A stretch of 64,000 nucleotides of DNA from Varroa destructor (GCF_002443255.2 NW_019211454.1:25310782-25374781); one strand, 5' to 3'. Counted from the first letter of the stretch, positions 27,227-40,834 are shown. Made by a program: numbers and translations. The notes: generated by a model from the letters alone, not told the origin.

Positions 27227-27232
27227 AATAAA
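27227..27232 (+). promoter_or_regulatory. Possible poly(A) signal
   Basis: A plus-strand AATAAA, about 390 nt after the stop of the weak exon candidate at 26631-26834, followed by a T-rich stretch. It is meaningful only if that exon is real. Confidence 0.15.
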
Positions 27233-30200
27233 CCTTTTTGTCAGTCCTAACCAGTTGTAGATGTGCAGGCGTCCCTGCAGCCTCGCGTATGTCTTAATCT
27301 GTGTATCGAAAACAACTAAAATTAAACCTCATACGCGCCGGAAATCATCGTATAGCGCTTCGTTAGACTAAGCGTAAATCTAATGCGTAAAAAATAGTAG
27401 TGAATGTCACCCAGAATGCATGTGTGTTTTATGCTAATGTTTTAATATATATAATTGAAGTGGTTTCAACTTCAAGCAACAAGAAGACGCTTGACATCGC
27501 CTCGGATAATCGAACAATCCCTCTTCTCTCCAAATGAGAACGTGCATTTGAAAGACGCGATGGGATGGTTTTTCAACTCGTTTATGAATAAGGAATATTA
27601 AGGCAGATGCAACTCAGGATCATATCCGGTCAGAAACGAAATATTCCATGGATCGAATCATGCTAAACTTTGTCAAAGTGCAGTAGGGGTCCCTTTTTGT
27701 AATTTTAAGGAGTTTTAGGGTAGCTGCTCGTTTTCGAACATCATATTGCCCTCAGGGCTGTTTAACGTTTGAACTAATTAACAAGAAAGACAAGATATAT
27801 ATCTAGATATATAAAACACTTCTGAGAATAAGCGACAATGTTATATCCTGCGCAAATAGCAACTGAGAGGCGAAATAAGATATTGAACGCCCTCACACGC
27901 TGGTAGCGCTCGTAGTCGATATAAGTTGGAATGTATTCGATTTTTTGAGGTGCCCAAGGTTCAGCTATTAGCGGTAATAGCGCTCAGAAGCATCTCTCTC
28001 GACAACTACATATCCTGCTTACTACTTAGACTCAGGTAGGGTTGATCTTTTAGTTATGTCTTTCAAGCCCCTGTATTTTGTGCGGTGTACATGACACTAG
28101 ATGTCACGGAAGAGATACCTCAGTATATTTACCAATAAAATTATACGCAGTAAGGATTAATAAACTCCTGATATAATTAGGACGCTAGGTTATCCTATCA
28201 GCATACCTAACTCCTATACATTTTACGACTATAGGATTTCTTTAAGCCAAAGGGGGAGGGGGTAGAGGACTTTCCTTGTTCGTAACAGGGTACGACCTTG
28301 TACTAAGGTGGAAACTTTACAAATGTCTATTAATCTTGCCTGTTTCCAGGGATCCGCTATTTAAATATTCATCTAATGCAGCGTACGACTTTAGTGGGCA
28401 CGATTGGTTAAGCCGGTTCGCACCTACTATAGCTGAGTTAGTCTGCAGGCTATGATGCTGTCTAGGCTTTAATCCTATCCTAGTTCGTCGCGTGAGGATA
28501 TTCTGAAAAAAATCTTTTTTTTTAGAATGGCTTTTCGGATATTAGCAAACCACTCACACAAGAGATCGTTTCAAAGCTAAACTTTTAGTTCAAAACAATT
28601 GCCTAGAAATCAATTACTATGTTGGCACGCGTCTTAGGCACTGAAAATTAGTTGTCGTCTCGGTCGGCCTGTGCATGTCATATACAAATTCATTTGCCAC
28701 CATATATTTTCAAGTGATAAAGGTGAACGACGAAAGCGTTGAGCCATGCTGTTGTTAAATCCCTAAACTTAATCTGCCGGTAGTAGTTTTTATCGCGATA
28801 AAAATAACTCGAGGAGTTTACCTAATCAATGAGGTAACTATCGAAGCGACTGCAGGATGTTATATCATAGCCTCTCGGTCTGACTATCGTTCCATCGCAT
28901 AAGGCGGCTGGACACTGCACAACAACCAAAATCTAAGAGGCTATTATAGATTGTGTGGGCTTGCTATAAACACTGCGATAGAAAATGTCGTCGTCCTCGT
29001 CTAATAATCAGATGTCCTTGAACATAGTTGATAGTGGTATACGGAAGACATTAATGACCTTTGCCAGTAATCCCTTCAAAGAGAAATAAAGGAAGACGAG
29101 ATCGAGCGGAAAGGCCCGTCAAGTTGGTGAACGAGCACCAGGCTCTCGGGCAACGGCAAGATGAACTAAACGATGTTCGGGCGTCTCTTGAGTCCCTGTA
29201 AAGGACAGACCTGTCTTCCTACCTTGAACCCGTGGATACGACATGTTGCCGCTAGCTGCCACGCCTTTATGTTTGCTACAAAGCCCAAATTTCGACCGGT
29301 AGTGACTATGCACAGAATAGGCCTGTAGGTAGATGAAGTGCGAGTCCTGGCGCCCTAATCATTGGCTAGTGGCTCACTCCGAGTAGTCGCCAAGCACCGT
29401 TAGGACTAGAATAGGAAAGGACCAGAATCAGTCAGGCTTTTGACGTATGCTTCCACTCCTCACGAAAGCGTCGGACCGTCTGTTCTAATACATAAATACA
29501 TGTGAAATTTTGGAACTGTGGAAATTCTAGTTGGTATAGCAGAATGTGTGTGAAATTCAGTAAGTCCATAGTTAAGCTGTCAAAATAGTCTAGTTTGCTT
29601 TTTATTTTTAGTAAGTTTGAGTAGACTCGTGCTGTATAATGCTTGTTAGATTTTTCCGCCAACGGAATGGTCTGAAGGCTATCTAGATGGAATTGGGTAA
29701 AGCACGACGCAGCGAAAACGATTAAACTACACATACATTAATAATAAAAAGGGCTGCTTAGGTCTAACAGGGCAGTCTTAAGGCATAGATGAGCCTGCTG
29801 TGCTACAAGTCGTTCACTGATTGGCCTTCTTGTACGTCTGTTTGAGAATTCATATCTATGATGTGATGCATATATTTCGCTGTAGTCAGTTTGAATTCGA
29901 ACAAGTGTAAGGTCATTAACCCAACAATACGAGGCCGTTACGCAAGGTGGGTTGCCCGCCGATTATAGCTACCACAACTGGCATTGCTTCTCTTATTATA
30001 ATGGAACAGCTACGGCAATAAACAGATCTTATAAATAGAAACTGATTGTAAAGATAGAGTTAGCTTCTCTTTTTCTACAGGCGAACATATCGCGGAACCA
30101 GTTTGAGAAACAGGCTAATGAACTACAATGAACCAATTTGGCAACCTAACGGGTCATGGGCTAAGACTTGACTATCTAACGGTTCATGGCGACACAAAAT

Positions 30201-30862
30201 CGAACCGAGAAAGCAGAATATTAATGAAAGCTCACTCGGAAATACAGTTTGACACAGTGGTCGTTGTTTTCGTTCATCATTTTGTCGCGGGACATCATGG
30301 TGATACGCTCGACAGGTGATGTCGGTAACAGTTACAGCTGTGACAGTGGTGTAGATTCTTCGCGCAGCGAAGTCCGACCGCGAAACCTATGCTATATCGA
30401 CTACGATCGAGTTGATGCTTCTTCCGTGTGTCGGGATGTGGCCGCTGACCGTCTCAAGAGCCTCTGGTCCGAAATTGCGCCAAGCCTTATATGAAGAATC
30501 GATGCCTGTAGTGCGATCGATGAAGAACTATTTCGAACAGTGAAGAAAAGGATTCACTCATCAAAAATCGCACCGATATTCGTCCGTTATCCATATGCTC
30601 GACTCCTTGCAGTGTCTTGAAGACAACGTATTTGCTTTCTATTGGTTACAATTTTCAGATGCGGAATTGGAGCAAATTCGGGTTTCGAACCTGCCTGTAA
30701 GTTGTCGACGAAAACAACTAAAAAAAAAAATGCTGATACAACTGAATTTTCAACACAAAAATTAAAAACTATTTTCAAGAAGGACATATTAATTGTATCA
30801 GGTCGTCCTGATAAGGTACTATGATTGGTCCTCTTCAGACCTCCAGCCCGTTTTAAGCTCTT

Positions 30863-30884
30863 GCTGAACTATATATAGTTCAGC
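30863..30884. repeat. Perfect 22-bp palindrome
   Basis: The half-site GCTGAACTATA is followed directly by its exact reverse complement. It has no spacer and sits in otherwise unremarkable sequence. Symmetric sites like this can bind dimeric proteins, but none is indicated here. Confidence 0.85.
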
Positions 30885-31454
30885 GCTCCTAATATTTCGA
30901 CTGCTTCAGAACTGTAACCTTACCACTTCATTAGGCAGCGTTTTGTATGCCTATTGCTAGATTTCGCAACATAAATTAACAACCAATATTATCATTATTG
31001 TATAATTATATATACATATATATAAATCGACAATATTACATATCTTGTTGGCGCTATGGCAAGAAACCTAAGTAACAAATGCAAGACGCGACCAGTTATG
31101 TCGACAATAATCCTGTTAATATTGATTTTTGTTTTTAAAAGAGATTCTAATTTTTATTTTCGCTCATACGGTATCCAGTTATTCTATGGAGGTTATTGTG
31201 TTACTATCCCACTTAAAAACACTAATTCCTCTGTTCCGTGAACGGGTCGTTTACGTTGCGCCGTCTAAAAGTATCTATTGCCGCTGCTTTATAGCGGTTA
31301 TGTGTATGCGTACTCGAACAAATCCAAAGGGCAAATTTTAGCAACATTTTTTACTATTACCCCAAAAATTTGCGAAATCGGAATTCGAAACGGTTACTCG
31401 AACATGAGTCGTGTTTATCCCTAACAAATGCCGAACTGAGTATACGAAAAAACG

Positions 31455-31474
31455 TTTTTTTTTTTTTTTTTTTT
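31455..31474. repeat. Poly-T run
   Basis: A run of 20 T residues. Read on the minus strand it is a poly-A tail-like tract, which could be the end of an old retroposed copy, but no retroelement body was recognised beside it. Confidence 0.8.
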
Positions 31475-33117
31475 AATAAACGTGTTTTTAATAATGCAGT
31501 TTCATATCATCCATCTAAGCATTAGAGGGAATTAAATTGTAGCCGTGTCACAAGTATCATGCACCTATCGTTGTAACCCCTTCTTGAGACATAGTAAAGC
31601 TATATTTTAATTGAACTTACATTGAAATAGAATGATAATATCACAGCCTTTGTTTGTTTTTTTTACTTTATTGATAATAGGAAAGATATGCAGGGAACAC
31701 GAGGAATTTCACTTGGGAAATCTTTGCACAGGAGTAAACACGAGCAGTGTTTGCCGTCTCTGATACATCAGTCAAGCATTAACAGCTTGCGAGTAACTAG
31801 CTACGGTTACTGTTATAGTTGAGTAATCAGAACCAAAAGATTTTCTAATCTTGGATCGGATAGTCATATTATATTTGCTCTTCACAGCTCGATCTCTTTT
31901 TCTAAGCAGTAGGTGACGGAACCTGCATAGACACCATTAACGCTTAAATGGAGAAAACCCCAGAAGCCCGTAATTCCATTCAAGAAGATAGAAGATAAGC
32001 TTTTTCACTTAGGTTCATGTTCAATTATCTGTCCTGCGTGTCAACGTGTTGCGAGAAGCAAAATCCGTCCTTTCATTGCGTGTTTGGTTGTCGCATGTTT
32101 TTAACAAATCAAACGAATCCAGCTAAATTCATCCCAATGGTGATAAGCACATTCTGAAGAAAGCACCTCGTTGTCGGGATTCACAAAAAGGCTATCGCTA
32201 TCGGTTGAGGCACTGTGCCTGGTAGACGTGTATATATGAATAAATATAATTGTACCTTATTCAACATAATGTTTGAGAATCGTAAACCCAGGTGAAGATG
32301 TAATCGCGTTACTAGCTGAGCCGGACCAGAATACTGCATGCCGATCGTATTCTACCATTTATTATTTATTCTTCATGCTACTGAAGGAAATGAAATAGCC
32401 AACTATATTTACAATAGCCGTATATACACGTACATATACGACTTCCGTGTATCAGAAACTAGAGCTGTATTATGACAAACATGTGTTTTGTTCCTATATG
32501 TTGAAAGGACCTTCGATTAATCTCGATGCACGGCCACCGCATATGATTCAGTAGAATTTCAAAAAAGCAACATTCATGCTTCGCGGGAGCATGCTATAGA
32601 AGATACTTTTCCATTTTACGGTTTAATACCTCTCAAGGCCATCAAGATTATTTCAGAGAACTCGAGGCATTCGCCCTTTATTAGGGCTAAACATACACGA
32701 ATTCCGTTTTCGCTGGCAGTGAGGTGTTTATAACCTTCTTTGATATGCACTCGAAGAGGTACTGCACTTTGTACTATGGTTTGTTGCTTTTATGCGAAAA
32801 CAAAAGTAGACTCTGTTGCCGTAGATGAACAACATGAAAGCTTCAGACCGATTCGTATCGATGTTTTCCTTTAGATATTGGGGGCTAGTTTTCTGTTGTT
32901 GGTCTCTGTGAGTGAACTTGAGAATAAATGACGAGTAAATGCTGTTGTTGAGACATCTTGTTGTTAAATTGTTGATTGTCCTTGAGAAGCTCGTTCAGAT
33001 ATCTGGCCACTGATCCTATAACGAGTCTGTGGTAGCTAAACAATCTCCTGTGTTTCGAGCTTTGCGTTCGGTTTGACGCGGTCAGGCGTTCCATCCGACG
33101 GCTGGGTCCCAGCAGAA

Positions 33118-33175
33118 AACGAAGTGTGCCTGTGCCTGGATTCGAACCCAGACCACAATCCTAATCAGCTATATC
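33118..33175 (-). mobile_element. tRNA-like (SINE-type) relic with a perfect B box
   Basis: On the minus strand the sequence contains GGGTTCGAATCC, a perfect pol III B-box/T-loop core. Ten bases upstream of it is TAGCTGATTAGG, which resembles an A box or anticodon arm. The two are too close for an intact tRNA and the T stem is imperfect, so this is a decayed tRNA-derived SINE fragment or tRNA pseudogene. A TA-rich microsatellite adjoins it. Confidence 0.35.
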
Positions 33176-35265
33176 TATATATATTGTCCTCAGTATGCTT
33201 ATTGTTAGCACATGCCGTCGTACCGTGATTTAGGTGTGGGCAAGGGTTTGAAAATATGATACGATACGATTCTTTAAAAACGTGTAGGTTCCTTTCATAC
33301 CAGCGGAGCTGAGGCAAAGATTAATAGACCTCAACGGCGTCAGATACTAAGAGACATGTACTCAGTACTGAAGGACGACAAGTTTTTTTTTAATGCGGGA
33401 GTTGTATTTCCATATAGGCTAGAACTCGAATAATTACTTTTAAATGTTTCCATGCTTGTTATAGTGGATTCACGAGTACTATGGTGACAGTCAATGTACA
33501 TATATATATACACACGAGGATTTTAATGTGCCTCTCATACGATCCAAGTTTCAGAATTATAACGAGCAGAAACTGATTACTCAGTTGATTACGTTCGCTA
33601 ACGCAGGGCCTTTTTCTTTCTTTTTGACTGTGGGTAGCCGCCGCGTTTGCTCCTCTATCAGAACATCAACAGAAAACTCAACTTTATCGATGTGACATAT
33701 TGTATAAACTAGTCGTCATGTTCCGAGTTATTAAACTCCAATCACGCACTTCTCTAGCATAGAAGGCGTGGATGGACGAGTCTTGTATGTGATTTCGGTT
33801 TAGGTACCGCTTTATGTCTCCATCATCGGCGTATTGAGAGCAGCGTAGATGAACAAAATGGTTTCGCCTACCCCGAAGCTTAATAACTAGGTTGTCTTAA
33901 ATGTCTTGAATATCCGAAGATATTATGTAGAAATTTGTATTGTCTATCGTAACTGTACGTCGTATATGTATGAGGATGGTATCCCGACTGGCAATCGATT
34001 ATTTGGGCTCGATCGAACACTCATACTACACTACGTTATATATGTATATACATAGGAGAATTTATTCTGATTTGTCTCCACGACTATGTCTAAACTATAT
34101 GATATAACTCTATCAATCATCTATTATATATACATATATATATATATATATGGTAATGTTTACGAGGTAGGTGGAGCTTTGGCTATTTTAGTGGAAGTAG
34201 TATTAGTTGTAGTGCCGTTCAGTGCGATCCTTAACGCGGTTCCAGACGTAAAACTCAAGAGGTAAACTTTGTCATCTTACGATGTTGACATACGACAGAA
34301 GCGCGGATGTCTGGCACTTGATATTCAGAAGTTTCTAAAAGATTATATTGCGTTTTCTATTCTGCTCTGATATCACGAATCTGGTCCCCACGTATAGGGT
34401 ACCACAGCACTCAAGCAGACCGGCGCAGAAGGATGAGCACCCTTAAAGTACATGAAGGGAATACACTGGCACGTTGAAGGACACCCATAAACAATAATGA
34501 TTTTCAGACGAACTTTAAAATATCACAATTGCCATTTCATCTTCACTATGCCATCTGCTCTCTGATCACTCCTGTCACTTTGCAGATCCTGATGGGAATT
34601 ATCAGATTCGTAAGAAACAAAACTAAAAGGTACAAGCGTTTGATATGGTAGAAAACGTAGAATAAAAAATTGTCTATATATTATTATTAGTCATTCGTCA
34701 GCCCTTAAGTAAACGTGCAATTAACGGTCGACAATTCCAGATAGACCTTTGTGTTTATATACGCTACAAATCAAACGAACCGACATACACATTCGTTCTA
34801 CCTAAGTGCGTTTTTTTTTTTAGACAGTTTAATACTCCTGTGGACAAACCTTGTGCTGCATAGAAGCCATTGTACCCTTAACTTATATTAGAGCTAAATA
34901 TTTGCATGTGACGAGAATGAAAATTATGTAGCAACGAGGCAGTTGATGCCTCAAATTTTGTTTAGGTCGCCGGGTTTACACACAATGTAGGCGTGAGGAA
35001 CTGCCGCTTGTCTTGTTTCTGGACCCCGAATAAATGAAACAGGTAGCGACACTTCCACCCTTCGGCCGGTTAGAAAGGGGTCCGGCAGACATCGTAGAGA
35101 GTCAGACCTAAACCTGCTGCTTCAGTTCTGGTAGCCGCCTCCGGCGTTCAATACAACCTCGGATACGGATCATATTCGTATTGAACAAATGTGTCGACAT
35201 TCATTAGCCTGGCAACTTTCACAAGATTTATACGGACAAGCCGTAAGCAGTGAAGGCGTGCGTTC

Positions 35266-35322
35266 GATAAGTGGTAGCGCATTCTACCCATACTCATACA
35301 CAGTGCAGTGTGAATCGGTTAG
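35266..35322 (+). mobile_element. tRNA-like (SINE-type) relic
   Basis: AAGTGGTAGCGCATTCTACC resembles the D-arm and anticodon 5' half of a tRNA (A box). About 35 bases later GTGTGAATCGG resembles a damaged B box. The acceptor stem and a clear anticodon arm are missing. It is a degenerate fragment at best. Confidence 0.25.
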
Positions 35323-35698
35323 ATAAACCAGGTTAAAATTATTTAGCCAGAGCGAAAATATCAGGAGTAAGTATCAACAAATGGATGACACAGAAGATTC
35401 TTTAATTAGGACGATCATGTGACTTAATTACGCGGTTCCAACGATGAAATAAGCGCAGTGATTCTTCTGTTTATTGATAAGACTTCAAAGATATTTGTTT
35501 ATCTCTTTGCTGGCCTTGTCTTTCTCAGATATAGACTACTAGCAAGCTACAGTTAGAGTTCAACCTTAGACGGAATAGGTGCTATGAGAGAAAAGCAAAT
35601 GGACAACTTTTTTTGACAGTGGAAAGATGGCTCTTGTTTAAACGTGACTCTGGGTCGGCTTGAGTCATCCTTTTGGGCTAAGCTGATTTTTCACACGA

Positions 35699-35722
35699 CA
35701 GCAGCAGCAGCAGCAGCAGCAG
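35699..35722. repeat. CAG triplet repeat, eight copies
   Basis: Eight exact CAG copies followed by CTG. An overlapping open frame (35644-35874) would read it as poly-alanine, but nothing else supports that frame. Confidence 0.85.
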
Positions 35723-37151
35723 CTGCGGATGCAGAACTATGGTGCTGCTGCTACGTCGAAGCGTCTACGATGACGGTAAAAGTGTCCTGGCATCGGTTTG
35801 GGTTTGGTCGACCACTTTCACCAGTCGGCCAAGATCGGGCCGCAAAATATTTAGACCGCCTAAAGCAGAACTAAGCAGCGACAGAGCAATAGAGGGTCGG
35901 GTTCACGACCACGAAACACGCTCTTGATCGCTGCGCCAGCAGTTCTAAAATGATACTACAACGGTACATGTAGTAGGCACAGTAGCACTATTATCTACCA
36001 AGACATATAAAATTCAGGCGAAATTTTTGCAGCTGTTCTCCGTATCGCTATATCAACAGACAGACACATTATCATAACTATATGAATATGTATATATTAT
36101 GTCACGCATTGGCTCATCCGGCATTTTTGGTACTAGACAAAAGCCTGTTTTTTCTAGAACAGGGCAACAAACTTGTCACGATAGTAAAAAATGATGTGTA
36201 TGTTTCGTACTTTAAGCAGAAATAAGAAATCTATTATTCAGTCTCTTTGCGCTTTACCAGTCCCTGTCGCCATCTTGTTTTTTCAGAACTGACGGTTGAC
36301 GGTTGTCGTGCGGCTTTCCGACATCTTTTTTATGAAACAAACCCTTATAGGTCTCTTAAGAGGGCCTAAAATGCCTTAAAAGTGCTTACAGAAATTAACG
36401 GCCGTTTTTGGCTCGTGCAAATAGCCTCCAATAATTAGTTTCTGTTAGACGTTTTACGCCTTTGGCCGTTCTAGGTTTTTGCAATGTTTGGCATCTTTGA
36501 CCTGCTGTCAGTCTAGAATTTAATTCTGCTGAAGCTTTTTTTTTTTGATTGGACCGTATTTGAGTTATACCTTAACGAGTGTATACCTACCAATACGGCT
36601 CCACCGTTTCGAACGATCGTTTCGAAAATAACTAACAAGCGGTTGAAGTCCCAGAATCATAATAGTAATTGTGGTTACATTGAATAAGCCTGATCGATAG
36701 GAGCGACACGTCTAGCGAAGGTGAAAAATCAGTTTCAATATATATATATTTTAGTTTTGATACGGTCCTATAAGTAAAGCGTAACAAAAGGTCTTCAATT
36801 TGATGGCACACACACATAAATATGTATATACGTGGAGAAAGAGCACGAAGCGTCTTAGAATTGCTCACTGGTGTGCAAAATGGCAGACCATCTTTGGGTT
36901 TTAGAATGAGATCTTTAACGCTGATACCGTGGCTGAAATTGCATAAACGGCGTCGACAACGTACACTAATAGTAGAAACACACTTAGCTGACCAATGCCC
37001 CAAGGTGACCAGTCATACAGATTTGTGAAAGCGGAGAAGACTATGATTGAATTTATCGGATCCTCTCAGTATGTCAGTGATTCCAAAACATGAATGGCCT
37101 TATTTCTGTCTATGTCCAGGGACAATACCTGCATTAGAAACTGGCCACCAC

Positions 37152-37169
37152 GCTGCTGCTGCTGCTGCT
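37152..37169. repeat. GCT triplet repeat, six copies
   Basis: Six exact GCT copies followed by GTT. It is the third array in this window with the same unit, strand and copy number. Confidence 0.85.
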
Positions 37170-38577
37170 GTTGTACCGATTGAAGTTTTTTTTCTTATAC
37201 ATACGTTTTCAACGGTTAGTAAAAAAAGAATCGCTAAAACATAAAGAAAAGAGGTTCTAACTTTTTTAATAAGAAAACGTGTTTATTCGACCAATTCCAG
37301 CTCACGCGCAGCTTTTCCCAGGATGACACTTTGGCGACCCACGAAACATCGAGCTGCTTTACAACGGCGATTTGGATGAGAAGGCAAAGAGACACAGAAT
37401 TTTAGTGGTATTGATACAGATCATTCCGACAAAGCACGATCAGTAGTAGCTTGGACGGTCGCACTGGGCACGAACAGGTCTCCAAAGATGCCGCCCTCGC
37501 TACCATGCGATATTACATTGAATGCTTTACAGACACAGGACCTTTCAGGACAGCTGAGCTATTCACAACCTAATTATGTTATAATAGTTTATGGTCAATA
37601 TATGAAATTAATGGGAAGTCAACTACGAAAAAGACTCGTATCAAATCCACAAGCGCAAAGACGGTATGAAACAGAATGAACGTTGGCTGTATACGTTGAT
37701 CACAAATTAAATTGGTTTTTACCTTTGCTCCTTCTACTTAAATATAATGCCACGAATAAAATCCTTAAAAAATCCCTAAAAAATCAAACGACTTTTGCAC
37801 TTAAGTTAAGTTGTAATAAAGAAAGAATAAATTACAAATGGAAGGCCGACTACTACGAAGACGACGATAGGCTGATCCGATCGTGTTCGGTTGAAGTCTG
37901 TGAACGTTATGGGGGAATTTGAAAGATTTATTATACGTGATCTAGATAAATTTTAAGTTGATCCTCGAAATATTCTACTACTAGTCATCACAATGGTCTA
38001 GGTGTTAAGACGAAAGAAAGACGATCTTTGTTCTATCTCTGCTAGTTCGATCTTGCCGTATTATTCAGATCAATTGTACCTAATAGCTGCAACAGATGTG
38101 TCTATCTAATGAAGGCTTATGCATGCACAGCGCATCAATCAATGACGAACCTAGTTACGAAACATGTTACCGATATTCGAATCGCAAGTGTCCTTTTATT
38201 TAGCTAATCGTTGGCCTTGGCATCTGGAGAAGATTGGCCTGTTACGATGCAACCTAACAATAAACAAATTTTGTTGAAGCTATTGATTAATGATGATCGG
38301 GCACGGCTAGTCGATGCAATTCGAGGTTGCCTTTCAAAACTCAATGAGAAACGTGCAACAAAGTGTGACAAATGGCCGTAGTAAAACAGAGATTAGCTAT
38401 GATAACTATTTGCAGCTGCCGTGCGTAATGTGCCATTGCGTGGTAGCACGAAATGGCCTGGTCTGTCTTGGTCAGCTTGAAAATGGCAGCATTTCTCGTA
38501 GTTAAGGGGATTTTCAAGTGCTTCTAACCCTCCTAATGAGCATACACACGTCGAATATGAGTGGGCGATTTAGCCCA

Positions 38578-38641
38578 ACCGGCCGTGGCTAACAAGATGC
38601 CTGGACACGCTTCGCTCGCTAGAGGACTCGACTTCAAGGAT
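38578..38641 (+). mobile_element. tRNA-like (SINE-type) relic
   Basis: CCGTGGCTAACAAGATGCC resembles a Leu/Ser-type tRNA D-arm (A box), and GACTCGACTTCAAGG about 40 bases later resembles a decayed T-arm. The spacing is compatible with a tRNA-derived head, but stems are not preserved. Offered as a possible SINE fragment only. Confidence 0.25.
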
Positions 38642-40021
38642 TTGTATTAGCGCGTTTACATGAATGCAAACAGACTTTCACTCGTTTTCCGCAAGAGGAC
38701 AGACAAACATATGAACGACGACCAAAGGCAGACGCTTCGTGCGCGTACAGCATGTTGTTATTATGTTTGTATAGAGTAGCCAAACTTGCTGGCCCGCCCC
38801 GGTACCCCTTCCGCAAACAGGCCGACTCTAGGCTTAAATTAGCCCCTAGAATTACGCGGTTCTACCCGACTTCTTCGTCTAAAAATTTTCTCCTTGCATC
38901 CGCTACGCTTTTCTTAAAAAGTGAAATGTTAGTCATTGTTAGTTGTTACTGTGTGATGTGTTAAGTCATTGCTGCAAAGGCTTGTGTACTTTGGAGTAAA
39001 TTATATGTTATTATACTTTTACACGCTGGATGGCTAGTTCTGGGTATTAATCAGGCCACTAACCAACTTAAGACGCTATAGTCATTTGACTTTTTCAAAC
39101 TTGCACCGTTATTGATCTTTGTTATCTTTATTTTATGTAGAACGTACATGATAAATAGGGCAGACCTTCAACGTATGCTGTTCTAATCTAGTTAGATAAT
39201 ACGAACAGGCGATGCTGTGTCCATGTTTAACAATATTATGTAAACGCATGGGTTTAAAGGTTTCGCCTCTACTTAGACAATTTGCTAGATAGGCCGTTCG
39301 ACTTCTAAAGGCTTGACAAAGGAGTATAATTCTGTGTTACCGAAAGAGAAAAAACAAATGCCGTATTACAACATATTATTCGTCCGAATCTTACTTTGCC
39401 AACATGAAGCAATAACAATAGGTAAATTTAATAAAAACAGAGTGCACAGGAACTTTTTTTTGTTAGTTGCACTTTTTTGCAATTGAAATCTTTGGTTTTT
39501 CTAGGTAATTATACTGTCAGATATTAACCAAATATCATGATAATATTATTTTATCTAGGTTGCGAATTTCTGCTTTACCACTGTCGCGGGCAATTTACGA
39601 GGGCTCCTGTAAGCGTTCTATTTTTTACTTCTTTATAGCCGATAACTTACGGCTAGCACTCTTAGACACGTAGAGGTTTGACCATCTGACTATAGCCTGA
39701 CCTCCATAGACTTCAGTCATCGATTCGCAAGGGATCGTGTTAACTTTTTCTCTCTACTCTACCGAATGACGCTCATAACTAGACGAAAAACCACTGCTGA
39801 TTTCTTCATTGAGTAATTGTGCACGAACGTATACAAACCTCTTTCATTTTGAGCGATAAAAGGCTCCATATGATTTGTAATCGAATGCTGACTAGTTGGG
39901 GATCGATCAGTTGCAGCTACTGGAAGCAAATGGAAAGCAAACAACGCTCTCTGGCGGAGCTGAATAAAACGACATTTAGTGAAAACGCATTGGCTGGAAA
40001 AATACGCATACAGGATAGACA

Positions 40022-40027
40022 TTTATT
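40022..40027 (-). promoter_or_regulatory. Probable poly(A) signal of the CELF-family gene
   Basis: On the minus strand this reads AATAAA, about 1.07 kb after the CELF stop at 41102. About 15 nt further on is a T/GT-rich stretch containing TGTATGCGTATTTTT, which fits a downstream processing element. I saw no earlier canonical hexamer between the stop and this site; an ATTAAA variant occurs at 40646-40641. Confidence 0.4.
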
Positions 40028-40041
40028 AATACATTAATCAC

Positions 40042-40106
40042 TTGTTGTTGTTGTTGTTGTTGTTGTTGTTCGGTGTTTCGCAGCCGTAATAACAACAACA
40101 ACAACA
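40042..40106. repeat. TTG and AAC triplet arrays in inverted order (hairpin)
   Basis: Nine TTG copies (40042-40070) are followed, after a 20-base loop beginning CGG and containing CCG, by five AAC copies (40091-40105). The two arrays are complementary and can form a stem of about 15 bp. On the CELF minus strand the hairpin would lie just before the AATAAA at 40027. A NotI-type GCGGCCGC palindrome follows within a few bases on the plus strand. Confidence 0.8.
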
Positions 40107-40834
40107 GGCGGCCGCGGCAGCGGCCGACCGTAGTTCTGGAAGTAGTACTTGTTCTTATGTATGTAGGGGTCGGTAGTTTGCTTTTCTGGCTTTTAGGATA
40201 TTCATTTGTCCTGACGCTACTACTCTTGTAAACGAATCCCAATGACCCCTCGTGTACACGGCAAGATTGTTACGCCATACGAACTCGCCTTTCGTCATGT
40301 AAATCGCCGTCAGTTCCTTCCTCTCGCTGCTTCCTTTCTTCTCGTTTGTCGATCTCTGAGGGCACCCGTCTTTCTGTGCGAGGTTGTAGACCTTGGAAAC
40401 CGCAAAGGGTTGTCTAAGTACGCTGTCTTGCTCATTGCTCCCACATTTTCAGAACTTGTTGGTATCCTCCTTGGTAGATACGGCGTTGTGTGTGTTAAGA
40501 CGAGCCTAGGAGGCCTACCTTTAACACGGCTAGGATCAAAGGTCAGCCATCAAACCGACGACCAAGTGAAGCTGCACAAGGCAATGGCCTAGCGTGTAGC
40601 TGCTGAACGACGACCATTCAGAGCAATATATGTGCAATAGTTTAATGTACACCTCGACAATCTTTCACAACAGCACCGAATACGCTATACAAGTGTACAT
40701 TTCATGAATCCGTAGAATATCATGATCGTTATCATAACATCACTCCTGTCTCATTATTATGGCTAGAATCATCATCGTCATGATCATTATTGACTACTAT
40801 AGAAATTAAGCCATTATCCCTTTGGAAGTTGTAC

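Larger units (their letters stand above)
27233..40021. other. Gene-poor stretch
   Basis: About 13 kb without a defensible exon. It holds an 18-bp palindrome at 27796-27813 centred on CTAG, the palindrome at 30863-30884, a run of 20 T residues at 31455-31474, TA/CA microsatellites, triplet repeats at 35699 and 37152, and three tRNA-like relics at 33118-33175, 35266-35322 and 38578-38641. The right part, below 40022, would be intergenic DNA downstream of the CELF-family gene. Confidence 0.6.

Noticed and set aside
40242..40592. 116-codon plus-strand frame antisense to the presumed CELF 3' UTR
   Set aside because: No domain seen; it lies opposite the transcript's 3' region and has no independent support.
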